Shown: positions 53,640 through 64,000 of the stretch, piece by piece | How positions within the stretch are numbered: position 1 is the first letter of the stretch | How the letters are laid out: each line of letters opens with the position of its first letter | Source: Triglochin maritima | Taxonomy: Eukaryota; Streptophyta; Magnoliopsida; Alismatales; Juncaginaceae | DNA length: 64,000 nucleotides | Assembly (NCBI GenBank): GCA_963682175.1 | Contig: OY821771.1 | Coordinates: 11,345,001-11,409,000, forward strand | Direction: 5' to 3' | The notes under the pieces: model-generated | What the model was told of the DNA's origin: nothing | Seen by the model: only the letters and a program-made list of their open reading frames with translations | Databases searched by the model: none | Program-made: the position numbers and the translations under genes

Positions 53640-54330
53640 GAATAAAACTCACGAATCCTAGCCATTATGAGAGAACGAACAAGACCAGAGGTTTATGGGA
53701 TTGCCTCACACCAGGAGAGTGATAAATAAATTAGGAGGGATCAGTGTTGGACGGGCAGAAACCCAAGGTGAGAAGAAAAGTAGATAGGCGCTCGAACCAC
53801 ACATAATGTGCTTGATGGAGACCACACATAGAGTGGTGAAGAGCAAAAACGGTGTAGGTTTGAGTGGAGTCTTCGAATCCCGAAGGTTGAGTCATGTAGA
53901 CGGATTTTCGAATGTGGTCGTGAAGAAAAACATTGTTGACGTCGAGTTGATGAAGAGGCTACCGGCGAGAAGTGGCAATGGCCAGAATGATGTGAATGGT
54001 CTGAGGTTCAACAACAGGTTGTAAGTTTTGTGAAAGTCAATGTTTGGTAGTTGGTGGAAGACTTTGGCGACGAGGCGTGCTTTGTGGCAAAGAAGTCGAA
54101 GAACTCCTTTTCGACACGACCCAACAGCATCCAACAACATTCATGGAGGGTGTGTGCGGAACCAACACCCCAATTTTGTTGCGGGGCAAGCTGTGGAGTT
54201 CCTCAAGCATGGCTTGTCGCCAAATGGGAGAGGCAAGAACGGCACGAGTGGTGGTGGGCTTTGTATCGTCAAAGGCAACGTCGGTGGGGTCGAGGGCACG
54301 AGTCTGAGAGAGGCCAGCAAGCAAGCGGTA
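53640..54330 (-). pseudogene. Copia reverse transcriptase fragment
   Basis: PIWRQAMLEELHSLPRNK, NVVGCCWV, KARLVAKVFHQLPNIDFHKT, LHQAHYVWFERLSTFLLTLG are recognisable RT motifs spread over several frames. The YVDD box lies beyond the preserved part. Confidence 0.85.
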
Positions 54331-54384
54331 CTCAACGGTCGGGAGAGGAGACCAGTGTCAACAATTTGTCGAATATGATGTTCA

Positions 54385-54785
54385 ACTGCCCCCATTTTGT
54401 TCACTTGTGTGAGGGTATGTGAGACAATGGGGGATCCCACTGAGGTGAAATATCAACCAAGAGATTGGAATTTCTTGCCCTGTCATTTTCAAAACTAAGG
54501 AGTTTTGATTTAAATTAGCGTTCAACCATTTTATGAAAATCAAGGATAATGGAGTGGACACCATATTTATGCTTGAGTGGGTATAACCAAATGTATTTGG
54601 TGCAATCATCAACTAAGAATAGAAAGAAACGGTGACCATCAAATGAAAACACATGACATGGACCACAAACATCCATGAAACACAAGAGCTAAAGGCTGAG
54701 ATTTCATTGTATTAGTCACAGGTAAATGAAGATGAATTTGTTTTCCCAAGTTACAAGCTTTGCAAGAAGTAGAACACTATTCGAT
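54385..54785 (-). pseudogene. Copia integrase fragment
   Basis: CKACNLGKQIHLHLP (end of the HHCC finger), DDCTKYIWLYPLKHKY and PHTSEQNG (the region next to the catalytic Glu) can be read on the minus strand across frames. Confidence 0.75.
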
Positions 54786-54954
54786 AAAGTTAAAGTTTGG
54801 ATTACATTATATGGAGAATAAGAAGAGGTTGGGGGTGTCCAAAGTGATGATGTCAGTCGATGTAGGAGCAGTGTTCCTCGAGGAGAGCGGATGGAGTAGG
54901 GGCTGGAGGAACACGATAAAAGCTCACATCAAACTTGTCGTAGAGGAGGAAAAT

Positions 54955-55480
54955 ACTGCTGGGGTAGTCTGCAGAAGGCTTTGGGGACTCAGTTGAAGTT
55001 CAGCACAGTTTTTCATCCACAGACAGATGGGCAGTCAGAGAGGACTATCCAGATGCTAGAGGATATGCTGAGAGCGTGTACTCTGGATTGGGCAGGATTT
55101 TGGGATGAACACCTGCCGTTGATCGAGTTCGCCTACAACAATAGCTACCATTCGAGCATTGGGATGACACCGTACGAGGCTCTATACGGTCGGCCTTGTA
55201 GATCGCCGGTATGCTGGAGTTAGGTAGGCGAGAGACAATTGGTTGGACCAGAGATTTCTCAGATGTATGCTGAGAAGGTTGGAGTGATCAGACAGAGGTT
55301 AGCAACGGCTCAGAGTAGACAGAAGAGTTACGCTGATAAGCGTAGACGAGAGTTGAGATTTGAGGTGGGCGATCACGTTTTCCTGAGGATTTAACCAGCT
55401 CGTGGAGTGATGAGATTCGGGAAGAAAGGGAAGCTCAGTCCGAGGTACGTCGGACCGTTTGAGATTCTGGATCGTGTGGG
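54955..55480 (+). pseudogene. Ty3 (Tekay/Del-like) integrase C-terminal half
   Basis: [21 protein letters not shown], then [20 protein letters not shown] holds the catalytic Glu; [47 protein letters not shown] and SPRYVGPFEILDRVG follow. This is the pattern of chromovirus integrases. A TAG after CWS and another after VFLRI interrupt it. Confidence 0.85.
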
Positions 55481-55487
55481 AGATACT

Positions 55488-55500
55488 TGGTATCAGAGCC
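55488..55500 (+). other. Primer binding site joined to integrase
   Basis: TGGTATCAGAGCC, a tRNA-Met type PBS, starts right after the integrase reading GDTW. No LTR lies between. Confidence 0.8.
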
Positions 55501-55720
55501 TTCGGTCCCAGTGTGCTTGTCCAATGAAACCACCTTAGGGGTCTTGCATTTAGTTGTCGTTCATCATGCATTCATTCATAATCATTAATTCATTGTCGTT
55601 CCTGTCCTCTTGTGTAGATGTCTCCGAGACGTGTGAGGCCACCTTCGCGTTATAGGGGTGCCACTGAGGAGACTGGTAGGGAGGACAGAGACGAGGAGTT
55701 CGAGGCTCGCCGGATCGTGT
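55501..55720 (+). pseudogene. Ty3 leader and Gag start
   Basis: About 120 bp of leader, then an ATG at 55618 with SPRRVRPPSRYRGATEETG, an Arg/Pro-rich start typical of Tekay/Del-like Gag. The similarity stops near 55720, where the fragment ends. Confidence 0.6.
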
Positions 55721-56147
55721 GGCCGGAGGAAGGTGATCGCGTTCGGGTTTCGCCGGAGAGAAGAGTTTTGCGAGGAAGCGCTCGCCGGACATGTGAGATT
55801 TTTTTCCTTTATTGAGCAACGATTTTTGCGAACAAATTTGGACAGGGTGAGTGATTTAAGGACATGTGAGATTTTAGACATGGGGAAATCGTGAACATTA
55901 GAAGAGGCATGCGTCATTGCCCACTTTACAGAGTCATCACCACAATAAGTGTCAGTGAGTGAGAGGTTCTAGAGATCATGGGTGATGTGGTGGGTGGCTC
56001 CGGTGTCAGCAACCCATTGTTCATAAGGAGGTGAGGAGCCAACTCGAGGGAAAGCATCATATTGGGCAACAAAGAGGGTGGATAATTGGCAAAATGGGTT
56101 GTAAGCCTATATTTGTAGAAACAAGGTGGAGGATGGTAAGAGGGTCT
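55721..56147 (-). pseudogene. Copia protease region, very degraded
   Basis: On the minus strand remnants of the GATHHxTxDL protease pattern (PEPPTTSPMISRTSHS across frames) and KSLTLSKFVRKNRCSI can be seen. Only the order and partial motifs support this. Confidence 0.5.
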
Positions 56148-56640
56148 TCATGGGTCTCCTTGGTTGTTGCCTACCCCGACCCAATAATAACAGTGGTATG
56201 GGTTATGGCCCATGACGCCATACACCGGGCATGCTGGTCCAGGGTTGTCTTCGCCTCTGCCACCACGACTGCCACGATGACAGGCTCCACGACGGCCTCC
56301 ATGCTCTGAGTGGGTAGAGTGTGATTTAGCAACGTTGACTTCAGGAGCACTTGGTTGGACGATTGGTGCGAAGCTAGCAAGTCGGATTTCAGGGCTAATG
56401 AGGAGGCCATGGAGTTTGAGAAACGTCACCGGAGAGGGGCAAACGGAGAGAGATGCTACCATGTCATTAAATTCAACCCCAAAATTGTTAAACATAATGG
56501 TAATAAAGGTCGTCGGTGATAAGGGATGCCTAGCGGCATTAAGGTGGTTGGCTAAATACTTGGCTCATCGGAGATACTCGGCGATCGATGAGTCGTTCTT
56601 CTTCCGATTTTGGAGTTGTATGTGTAGGATTTCGTCCCTA
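56148..56640 (-). pseudogene. Copia gag with degraded zinc knuckle
   Basis: FGVEFNDMVASLSVCPSPVT, FLKLHGLLISPEIRLASF is the C-terminal Gag pattern, then a Gly/Arg-rich stretch (RRGACHRGSRGGRGED) and CPVYGVMGHNPYHCYY, a knuckle whose second Cys is lost. Further upstream, IAEYLR and LANHLNAARHPLS are readable in another frame. Confidence 0.75.
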
Positions 56641-58680
56641 TGCTTTGGTATATATTATCTTTTTATACACAAGCAAGATTATTTGTTTCATATTTAAGCA
56701 AGATTATTTGTTTCATATTTACTCAATAATTATGTACAAGACTACTTAAAGCATTTTAATAAAATGTATTCTACATAATATTAAAATGTAAAAATTAGAT
56801 CATACCTAAAAAGATTGTCAAACCCTTTTTGATGATCCGAAGTCGAGTTGCCCATTAAATTGCCCAAGCAGTTTCCTCCAAGTGTTCACTAAACTCTAAA
56901 CAAGATTAGAGTGATTGAAACTAGTCAATCAACTCTAATACAAGGTTAGAATCTAGCTAATAACCTCTTTATGCCAACAAGAATTCAAACTTCAGTACTT
57001 AATTAAGAGTTTGATGAAGGGATGAAGAAAATATGGAGAGAGAAGATTTTGTATCAATCAACAAAAGGAATGAGCAGACACCTATTTATAGGGCATTCTC
57101 CAAACAACATCATGTGTAAAACCCCTTACACATGATCCATGTTAATTTCTCATTTCCACTAATCATATTGTGACACATCATCTTCTAACCAAACACATGG
57201 TTTGAATCTATCCATTAATTTAGCAACCATTTCTTAATTAATAAATTAATAAAAGGAAAATGCAGGACAAAACGGTAGACTGAACCACCTAGCCGGTCGA
57301 TCATTCCGTTACCAAGAAAAGTCCCTGATAATTTCTGTCGGACTGAGTTTCATGTCGATCGAACGCTCCTTTACCAATAAAACTCCGATAATTTTGGTCG
57401 AACCAAGTGCCCAACCGGTCGACCGTTTCTAAACTTAAAAGAGTTCGGTCGACCGATTTCCGAAAAACTGTTAACCATTTTTCTCTGCATATGCCTTTAC
57501 AAATTTTGGACAAATATCCAATATAAATTTGAGCTTTGGGGTTTTAGCGAATTCATATGTTATAATGTTTAGGATCACATTATATTATGTAATATACTAT
57601 CATGTATAATGTCAAACATCATATCTCATAATATATAATATATCTCAACTAAATTTATTTGGTTATTATAACCATGTCGTTATTACGGCATATTAATTTT
57701 ATTATTTTACCATATGTATATTATTTCATATCACATGAAATTTGATACATCTCATAAAATATAAAATCATATTTCTTTTTCTCAGTTTTGTGGTGTGACC
57801 TATAGGAGGATCTAATTTATGTTGGCAATGATATAAAATATTTTATATCATAAACTATAAGCGATATCTAGCTACACATTATAGTTACCCAAATAACAAA
57901 GATGTTTTTGTTCACTTGAACATAATACGAACCATTTAGTGATATGAAGTAATACCACTTGTGTCTATCACTTGCCTCATGATATTAGAAATATTTTACA
58001 AAGTAGAAATTTATCATCTTTGTATTTTATATATTCTTTTCTTGATCTATTAAGCAAATTAAAAATATGTAACTATACATAAGTTACATTGTGCACGTTA
58101 TAATTTTACTTTACCAAGATGCCCAATAATATCATCACTCAAGTCAAGAGGAGCAATGATAATATTTTGACATATTATCTTTTCCGGCACAAGACATATA
58201 TAACCAACCAATATCTTTATCACCATACATAAATATAGTTTTTAATAATAATCAAATTATATACTTCTAATGTGAAAATATATAGGTCTCATATCTTAAG
58301 ATTCAAAGACACAATGAAAACATTAATGACACAAACACAATTCCATAATATTTCATTTACAATGTTTATTCAACATATAAAAGTAAACATTTACTATTTT
58401 ATATACTCATATTGTTAAATACTTATACAACTACAATATCTTTTAACCAGCATGACAATCTTGTCTTGGTAATTAATGTCACATGTTATTCATCATGATT
58501 GTTAATTACTTTTGATTTACGTAAACCATTATTTTTTAGAGCTCTAACGGTTAAAGACTAAAAATATCTTCTTCAACTTTTCTAGGAGACAAATACATTA
58601 ATCAATGAACAAAATGTTTATACGTTCAAGTCACAACAAAAGACATAAAATAATATTTTTAGAACACACGTTTCTTTCGG
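56641..58680. other. AT-rich intergenic stretch with GGTCGACC repeats
   Basis: No gene. 57270-57460 holds several GGTCGACCG/TCGACCG motifs and GTTACCAAGAAAAGTCC/TTTACCAATAAAACTCC repeats like those in the SIRE LTR at 41870-43354, and CCTATTTATAGGG lies at 57081-57093, so an old SIRE-like LTR probably occupies about 56800-57560. The rest is featureless. Confidence 0.45.
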
Positions 58681-58969
58681 TATTTGTATGTGAAGAAGCG
58701 TCCATTGTCTCCAAACGTCGGTCGAGGATGTGAGACCAAAGACGGCGGATAGCGTTTCTTCAGAAAGGGAAGCTATGAACCAGGTTAACAAGAGTTAGGT
58801 CTTTCTTTAGCCATTTGGTGTAGGCTGGATTGAGTTGGAGCACACTTGCCCTTGAGGGAAGAATAGCATGAGGGGCTACGTATGTGCCATCAATGAGTCC
58901 CACGAGGGGCACCCTTCCCTTCCCTCTAGGGTTTCATCTATCCTCCCTTAATCCCTAATCTGCAGGATG

Positions 58970-59030
58970 CGCTGGTGGAGCTCTCCGAGCACAATATTGT
59001 CCTCATCGTCTACCTCAAACACGAGGTGAG
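58970..59030 (+). pseudogene. Exon-like fragment of unknown gene
   Basis: CTGCAG at 58964-58969, then a 60-bp open stretch reading DALVELSEHNIVLIVYLKHE and GAG|GTGAGT, so it has an acceptor, a codon-like body and a donor. I do not recognise the protein. Confidence 0.35.
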
Positions 59031-59090
59031 TGTCAGCTTTGGCTTTGTACAATTCTATTCGTGGTATGTTTGATTGGTTTCTAATTTGTT

Positions 59091-59339
59091 GTGTATGAGT
59101 ATATAGTGGAAAGACAACTGAGGTTTGGATTGAACTTAGGGGCTGTTAACATGCAGCTCATTGATCTGATTTGTGGTGGAGGCCACTTAAGGCCTCACAA
59201 GGACTCATTAAATGTTCTGGTCGACATGGTTGTAGGTATGCCTGGGAGGATTCTTCAATATATTGAAGAAGGAAACATGGTCTATGAGGACTCTTCAATT
59301 TTAATACATGTTTTTGTGAAATACCACCAATTAGCCTAA
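59091..59339 (+). pseudogene. DEAD-box RNA helicase fragment (RH39-like)
   Basis: 82 codons. GGGHLRPHKDSLN, VDMVVGMPGRILQYIEEGNM and VYEDSSILI match the region around helicase motif Ib (TPGR; here MPGR) and the stretch before the DEAD box of plant chloroplast helicase RH39. The DEAD box itself and everything after it are absent, and the N-terminal 30 residues do not fit the family. It is a captured or relic exon, not a gene. Confidence 0.65.
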
Positions 59340-60201
59340 TGCATTGCTTTGGTTTATTCAATTTTAGGTCCGAGAGCCAAGTTTGGCCAAGAGAAACACA
59401 TTATGATATTGGAACATGGAATGGACATGTATGATATTGGAAATGGATTTGGTTACTTTGGTATTGCGGCCTATTGTCATTGAAGAGGTAAGCTTTTCTT
59501 ACGTGTCTCTGCCTATATTTTAGTTGTTTATCGTACCATTGTAATTATATAGGATTGTGAACTCTTGTTGCTTGATTGGATATTTTTGTGTTGAGAGAAC
59601 TTGTATTTGGAGTTGTTTGCTTGCTTGGTTTTTGAGTTGATTGTGACTTTTTTAGGGAGGAATTTGGTTACATCCGTAGGAGTATATAGCCCATGTTTTG
59701 TTCTTGGGATATTAAAACTATACAAATGTGCATTATTTAGTTAGAAGAGCACTGAGAACCTCTGTAGCATTGCTTTTGAATCATAGTAGTAATGTAGTTA
59801 TTAGTAGGCTAGTGTTCTAGATATGCATCAGGACAAACAGAATGCCTGGCGGGTGGCTATTTGGGTTTTTTTTTCTTTCTTTCGATTCAGTAGGACTAGT
59901 TGGATCCTCGGTAAATGGTAATTATCACTTTGACAAAAAAAATCACATGCAATTTTCTTGTTTCATTGATCATATCGTGGTTGGTTTAGTTTCTACCATA
60001 TTTTGAATGCACATTTTCTTAATGAACCTGCTTATTTAACCATGTATGCCATGTTGCTTGTGGAAGTTGATGAAATTTTACATGGTTTGCAAGGAGACTA
60101 CTGACTGCACTTGTGTGTGAAATTTTACATGGTTTTCCATTTCTATTTAGTTCTTTCATCCATTTTCCAATGTCTAAGTCGATTTCTTTCAGCCATTTCT
60201 A

Positions 60202-60495
60202 TTTATTCAATGCTGAAAATTTATATATTTTTTACTTCTATGGTGCTTGTCTAACTTGTCATTGTTTACAAGAATTTGATTGTAGTTTACAAAGTTATGT
60301 AAATTGTGGATGTTATAAATATAAGTGTACACGTGATTTATTCAATGCTGAAAATTTATATTTTTTCCTTCAATGGTGCTTGTCTAACTTGTCATTGTTT
60401 ACAAGAATTTGATTGTGGTTTGCAAAGTTATATAAATGTGGATGTTGATAAATATAGGCGTGCAAGTGATTTATTGCATGCTGAATTTTTTTTTT
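60202..60495 (+). repeat. About 134-bp tandem repeat, two and a half units
   Basis: Units start TTTATTCAATGCTGAA at 60202, 60337 and (TTTATTGCATGCTGAA) 60470. Includes TTGTCTAACTTGTCATTG in the first two. Confidence 0.85.
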
Positions 60496-60499
60496 CTGA

Positions 60500-60676
60500 G
60501 AAAAACTTTTAGGCACGGGAGAAATCTGTCACAAGGTTTTGCAATCCGTCACTGAAACCTTTCAGTGACGCCAACAACAATGACGGAAATTTTCCGTGGC
60601 TAAAAACGTTTTGTGACGGATTCTTAGATTTAGCCACGGATTTTTAACGTGGCAAAAACCCAAAATTCTTGTAGTG
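60500..60676 (-). mobile_element. CACTA (En/Spm) transposon end
   Basis: Reading inward from 60676 on the minus strand the end is CACTACAAGAATTTTGGG, the common terminal motif of plant CACTA elements. Subterminal repeats of CCACGG/CCGTGG and GTGACGGA occur in both orientations. TAG at 60677-60679 would be one copy of the 3-bp TSD. The other end was not found in the window. Confidence 0.7.
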
Positions 60677-61612
60677 TAGTTAAATACACTAAAACATAAC
60701 AAACAAAAGATTAACAACTACATTTTGAAACCTACTTTTCTCAATCATTTCATTCTTATCAACCTGATTCGTCTACCTCATCCCACAGAAGGCTTAGCCA
60801 CTCATCACAAAAAGTGACATGAGGCAAATCATTAGAGAAAGCGGGTCAACTGAAAGAGAGGGAAAAAACAAAGATGAACGATCAACATGAATGATCAATT
60901 AAAATGAAACAGGAATGAAGATGAAAGAAATATGATTTTACCATTGAAAAAAAATGAATTCTCCACTAAATTACAACAATAAGCAAGACAAGAACAACAA
61001 AATAAGTATAGGGTGTGGAGGAAGAGAGACTATCTCCTTTCCACCCCTTTATATGCCCAATACAAGTAGGATTTTCTATCCCCTCATTTCAGTCGTCTTC
61101 TACTCCCTTTACGAGTCTCTTAAGTTTTGAATTTGAAAATATTCAACAGTTAGAGGTTGTGCATATGAAAATTATCTTCGTAGCGAATCTCCAATCATCA
61201 TTTTTGGATACCAAAGGAGAACGTTATGCACAAATTACTAATGGTTTGTCAATTGTCTCGTTTTCTAATGTAGTTTGTCATGCATTTTTATACTCGAATC
61301 ATCTAAATTTGGCAAGTATAATGAGACACGAATATTTGATCCTTTGACTTGTCTTTCTACAACATCTTGAATAACAAGATTTATGGTTTAAATGTTATGA
61401 CATAATTCATGAACTATTGTCTGCAATCAAATCTTTCCAAATTCATGTTGATTACTTAATCCAAATTCACACTTGTACTTTGAATACACCGAAGTATTAA
61501 GATCGATTTTCATCATATAAGTTTTATTTTGGTCCTTTTTTGCTTTTATCTCTTGATTTTTGGACCATTTTGTGATTTATCTTGGGTTATCTTCCATTGG
61601 GTTTGGATCATC
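60677..61612. other. Intergenic, nothing recognised
   Basis: AT-rich; an ORF at 61015-61347 shows no domain and no coding bias by eye. Confidence 0.5.
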
Positions 61613-61883
61613 ACCGATATGGTCCAAACTAGATGGCTCGTTGCCACAAACGAACTGGCTCATCATGCCAAACAAGTTGGCTCATTTTGTCCCAACATAT
61701 TGGCGAGGTAGACCAAAGAAGTTGGTCATTTTGTCCAAACAATCTGGGTCGTCATTCCAAACAAGTTGGTTCAGGACGCAAGTGTCCCGGGAGTCGGTCA
61801 CACTCTAGACGCCTCGGAACGCAAATCTATCCCATTAGTCCAAACAAGCTGGGTCGTTTAGTCCAAACAAGTTGGTTCGGGAC
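61613..61883 (+). repeat. Minisatellite-like array, left part
   Basis: Repeats of roughly 24 bp, TCCAAACAAGTTGGCTCGTTT, alternate with GGGACGCAAGTGTCCCG. The array continues at 63434-63799 on the far side of a solo LTR. Confidence 0.8.
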
Positions 61884-63433
61884 TGATTGAACTTTTTAAA
61901 ATAAGCTCAAGTGCACGACCGCGTTGAAGCGGTGACAAATATGGGTCGATCCACAGGGAGGTGTGTCGACTTTAGTTTGTTCGAAGGCGAGTGGGAAAGA
62001 AAGGAGAGAAAAGAATTATGATCAAACTACACTAAAATGCAAAAGGAAATGGAAAATTCGGAAATAAAAACCCATAGGGGTAGAGAAAGAATGTGAATAC
62101 AAAAAATATGTGTATGTGTGTGTTCAATTGTGCTCGTCACAACATGTAGTGCATGAAAATCATGAAATTAAACCCAACTTTGCCTCCACATGAACTAAGA
62201 TAACATGATATCATTAAAACATACAAGACAATAATTGGAATTAAGCTAAATGAACTCATGAATAAAGACCAAACTTCACTATGCCTCCACATGAAATAAG
62301 ATAACATAATATCATTAAAACATACAAGACATAAACCAAGGTAATGGCAACAGGAGTACATGCAACTACAAGTCATGTTTCATTTATCAATTCCATCCAT
62401 ATCCTCACCTCATCATTCCTCATAAAATAGACTCACTAATCTAAACATATGCTAAGCTTCATTCAAGAGCATTAGCATATCAAAGACAAGAGTGAAATCT
62501 GATTAGATGGTTATGGAAATCATGTAAGGTTCAAAGGATTAAGATAACACACACCTAATACATCACATAATCACATCACATATTTCTCCACCCCCCAAAT
62601 AGGGATGGAACTACTCACTAATCATTACACTACAACCTACATTAACAAAATGAAACATTTTACTGAAAGGAAATTAAACTAAGCAGGCAAGAAATATTAA
62701 AGAAGCTAATTGAAATGACATAAACTATAGAAGCATGCAAGATATATGAAAGGAAATTAAACTAAGAAAGAAGCAACATAACTAAAGGAAAACTTTATTA
62801 ATTTCAAACCCACAAAAGAAGTAGTCTCTCCCAACTTGAGATTTTGCTCCAAGGCTCACTTCAAGTAGAGAGCATGACCACCACGCATTTGTAGAATACA
62901 AGGGAAGATGATGAGTTCTATTTATAGTCAAAGAAAAAGACAATCGGGGACAATTCCCCGGTATGAGACTAATACAATACCAAAAATAGACATAACACAC
63001 AATTATACACGACCCGACTAAACCACATTGGATCCGGAGCAACCCAGACCGCCAATTGACGGTCTACAAGGTTTGGATCCGGTCTGGATTTTGTGTGGGA
63101 TTTCCTGGATGGTTTTCTTCATGTGTGATGCACCCTAATCGGTTGTGTGGGCTGCGACCCGAATCCAATTGCCAAAATAATCCTCATGATGGTGTGAAGT
63201 TTCTTCATTTGCTCATTGATCTTTTGGTTTTGCATTCGGGCCCCTCTCTCTTGCATCTTAGTCTATAAGTCTTGCAACTTAGTCCATTTTCTTGCTTTTA
63301 AGTCCTTTTATAATCTCTCATTCTTAAACCTAGTTATTTTTGAAACTTAAACAGTAAACTTGTTATGTAGCATTGATCAGATGAAAGATAATGGATATAA
63401 TACACAAATATATGCATGATATGATGTCAATCC
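61884..63433 (-). mobile_element. Solo LTR inserted in the minisatellite
   Basis: 1550 bp, minus strand, ending TCAATCA at 61884 and beginning (T/G)GATTGACATC at 63433. Flanks are GGGAC (61879-61883) and GGAAC (63434-63438), a TSD with one change. Same family as 17281-18826 and 19251-21052. TATA box near 62918-62927 (minus), palindrome at 63046-63065. No internal region. Confidence 0.88.
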
Positions 63434-63799
63434 GGAACGTAAGTATCCCAAGCATATCTCGTTCTAGATGGCTCGGGACGCAAATCTGTCCCGCAGGTCC
63501 AAACAAGCTGGCTCGTTTGTTCCAAATAAGCTGGCCCATTCGGTCTAAATAAGTTGGGTCGTTGTTCCAAACAAGTTGGTTTGGGACGCAAGTTTCTTGC
63601 TCCAGACGAGTTTATCCCGCTCTGGACCGCTTGGGACGCAAATCTGTCACTTTGGTCCAAACAAGTTGGCTCGTTTGGCCTAAAAAACTAGGTTGTTGTT
63701 CCAAACAATTTGCGCGGGACGCAAGTGTCCCACTCGGAACGAGTCTGTCCCGCTTTGTATTGCATGGGACGCAAATCAGTCCCGCTAGGGATGCAAGTG
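63434..63799 (+). repeat. Minisatellite-like array, right part
   Basis: Continues 61613-61883: TCCAAACAAGTTGG and GGGACGCAAATCTGTCCCG units repeated at intervals of about 24 and 120 bp. Confidence 0.8.
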
Positions 63800-64000
63800 T
63801 GTAGGATCGTGTATGACCCTAATTCTAATCATTTTTAGATTAATCTCTACTTGCTTAAACAATCAAAGATGCAACGGAAACAATTTCAACATACAAGTAG
63901 GAAAATGCAAACCACACAATGAGCACCGGGAGATTTTTATAGAGTTTCGGCATCCCGCCTACTTCCTCTCTTGCAAGCTCTGCTCAACTCCGTGAGCTTT
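63800..64000 (-). mobile_element. SIRE-like LTR, 3' end, running out of the window
   Basis: Starts TGTAGGATCGTG at 63800 and follows the 41870 solo LTR closely over 200 bp, including GCAAACCACA, TTTTTATAGAG-TTCGGCA and CCTCTCTTGxAAGxTC. Cut off by the window end, so solo or full-length is unknown. Confidence 0.8.

Larger units (their letters stand above)
53640..56640 (-). mobile_element. Decayed Ty1/copia element with a Ty3 fragment nested in it
   Basis: Minus-strand order: gag (56640-56148), protease region (about 56030-55800), integrase (about 54785-54385), RT (54330-53640). A plus-strand Ty3 fragment at about 54955-55720 splits it between protease and integrase. Integrase is joined to RT by a deletion near 54330-54385. 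No LTRs seen. Confidence 0.8.

Noticed and set aside
54037..54422. Overlapping plus-strand ORFs of about 90-120 codons
   Set aside because: Antisense to copia RT and integrase remnants, which explain the region better.
60113..60512. Overlapping plus-strand ORFs with repeated segments
   Set aside because: They arise from a non-coding 134-bp tandem repeat.
61015..61347. 110-codon plus-strand ORF
   Set aside because: No domain, AT-driven composition and no splice or promoter context.
61613..63799. Repeat array checked as a CRISPR or coding tandem-repeat protein
   Set aside because: No regular repeat-spacer pattern; the ORFs through it change frame and are split by a solo LTR.
1..64000. Integrated plant pararetrovirus (caulimovirid) sequence
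   Set aside because: All RT and protease pieces sit with Ty1 or Ty3 integrase, LTRs or tRNA-Met/Asp PBS; no movement-protein-like or coat-protein-like ORF linked to an RT was seen.

Overview
The window is plant nuclear DNA. It is AT-rich, has no operons, and holds one large intron-rich host gene among nested LTR retrotransposons and DNA transposons. All of the element families seen (Athila/Tat-like Ty3, SIRE- and Tork-like Ty1/copia, TRIM, hAT, a long-TIR foldback element, CACTA and SINE) are typical of angiosperms. The species cannot be told from the sequence.

Region by region. (1) 1-1916: the 5' part of a decayed Ty1/copia element on the minus strand. (2) 2656-21052: a decayed Athila/Tat-like Ty3 element on the minus strand (gag, protease, RT, RNase H, integrase and an extra downstream ORF). 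It is interrupted by a complete 7.4-kb LTR element on the plus strand, 7839-15236, with 1214-bp LTRs and perfect TSDs, that encodes only Gag plus protease. It is interrupted again by a 1546-bp solo LTR, 17281-18826. The nest sits in a SIRE-type copia remnant (21053 to about 21990). (3) 23198-48321: one intact host gene on the minus strand, a plant PGAP1-type GPI inositol-deacylase. I resolved 18 coding exons (3324 nt, 1107 residues) with compatible phases throughout; intron 1 is GC-AG. Its introns hold a long-inverted-repeat element, a non-autonomous hAT element, a SINE, an internally deleted copia element, a short LTR element, a TRIM array of three plus and three minus LTRs, and a SIRE solo LTR inserted exactly at a 5' splice site. 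(4) 49159-51948: a nearly intact Ac-like hAT transposon 838 bp upstream of the PGAP1 start codon, with an 8-bp TSD and a transposase broken by one frameshift. (5) 53640-56640: a decayed copia element on the minus strand, with a chimeric Ty3 fragment inserted in it (integrase joined directly to a primer binding site and gag start). (6) 58690-60676: fragments of host-like exons, one resembling DEAD-box helicase RH39, upstream of a CACTA transposon end. (7) 61613-64000: a minisatellite-like region split by a second solo LTR of the outer Ty3 family, then the start of a SIRE-like LTR that leaves the window.

Only PGAP1 looks like a functioning host gene; nearly everything else is mobile DNA. The nesting gives relative ages: SIRE remnant, then the outer Athila-like element, then the solo LTR and the Gag-only element inside it. 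I found no clearly new biological system. The most unusual items are the Gag-only LTR element, the inverted TRIM array, the splice-site solo LTR and the RT-style chimeric Ty3 fragment.
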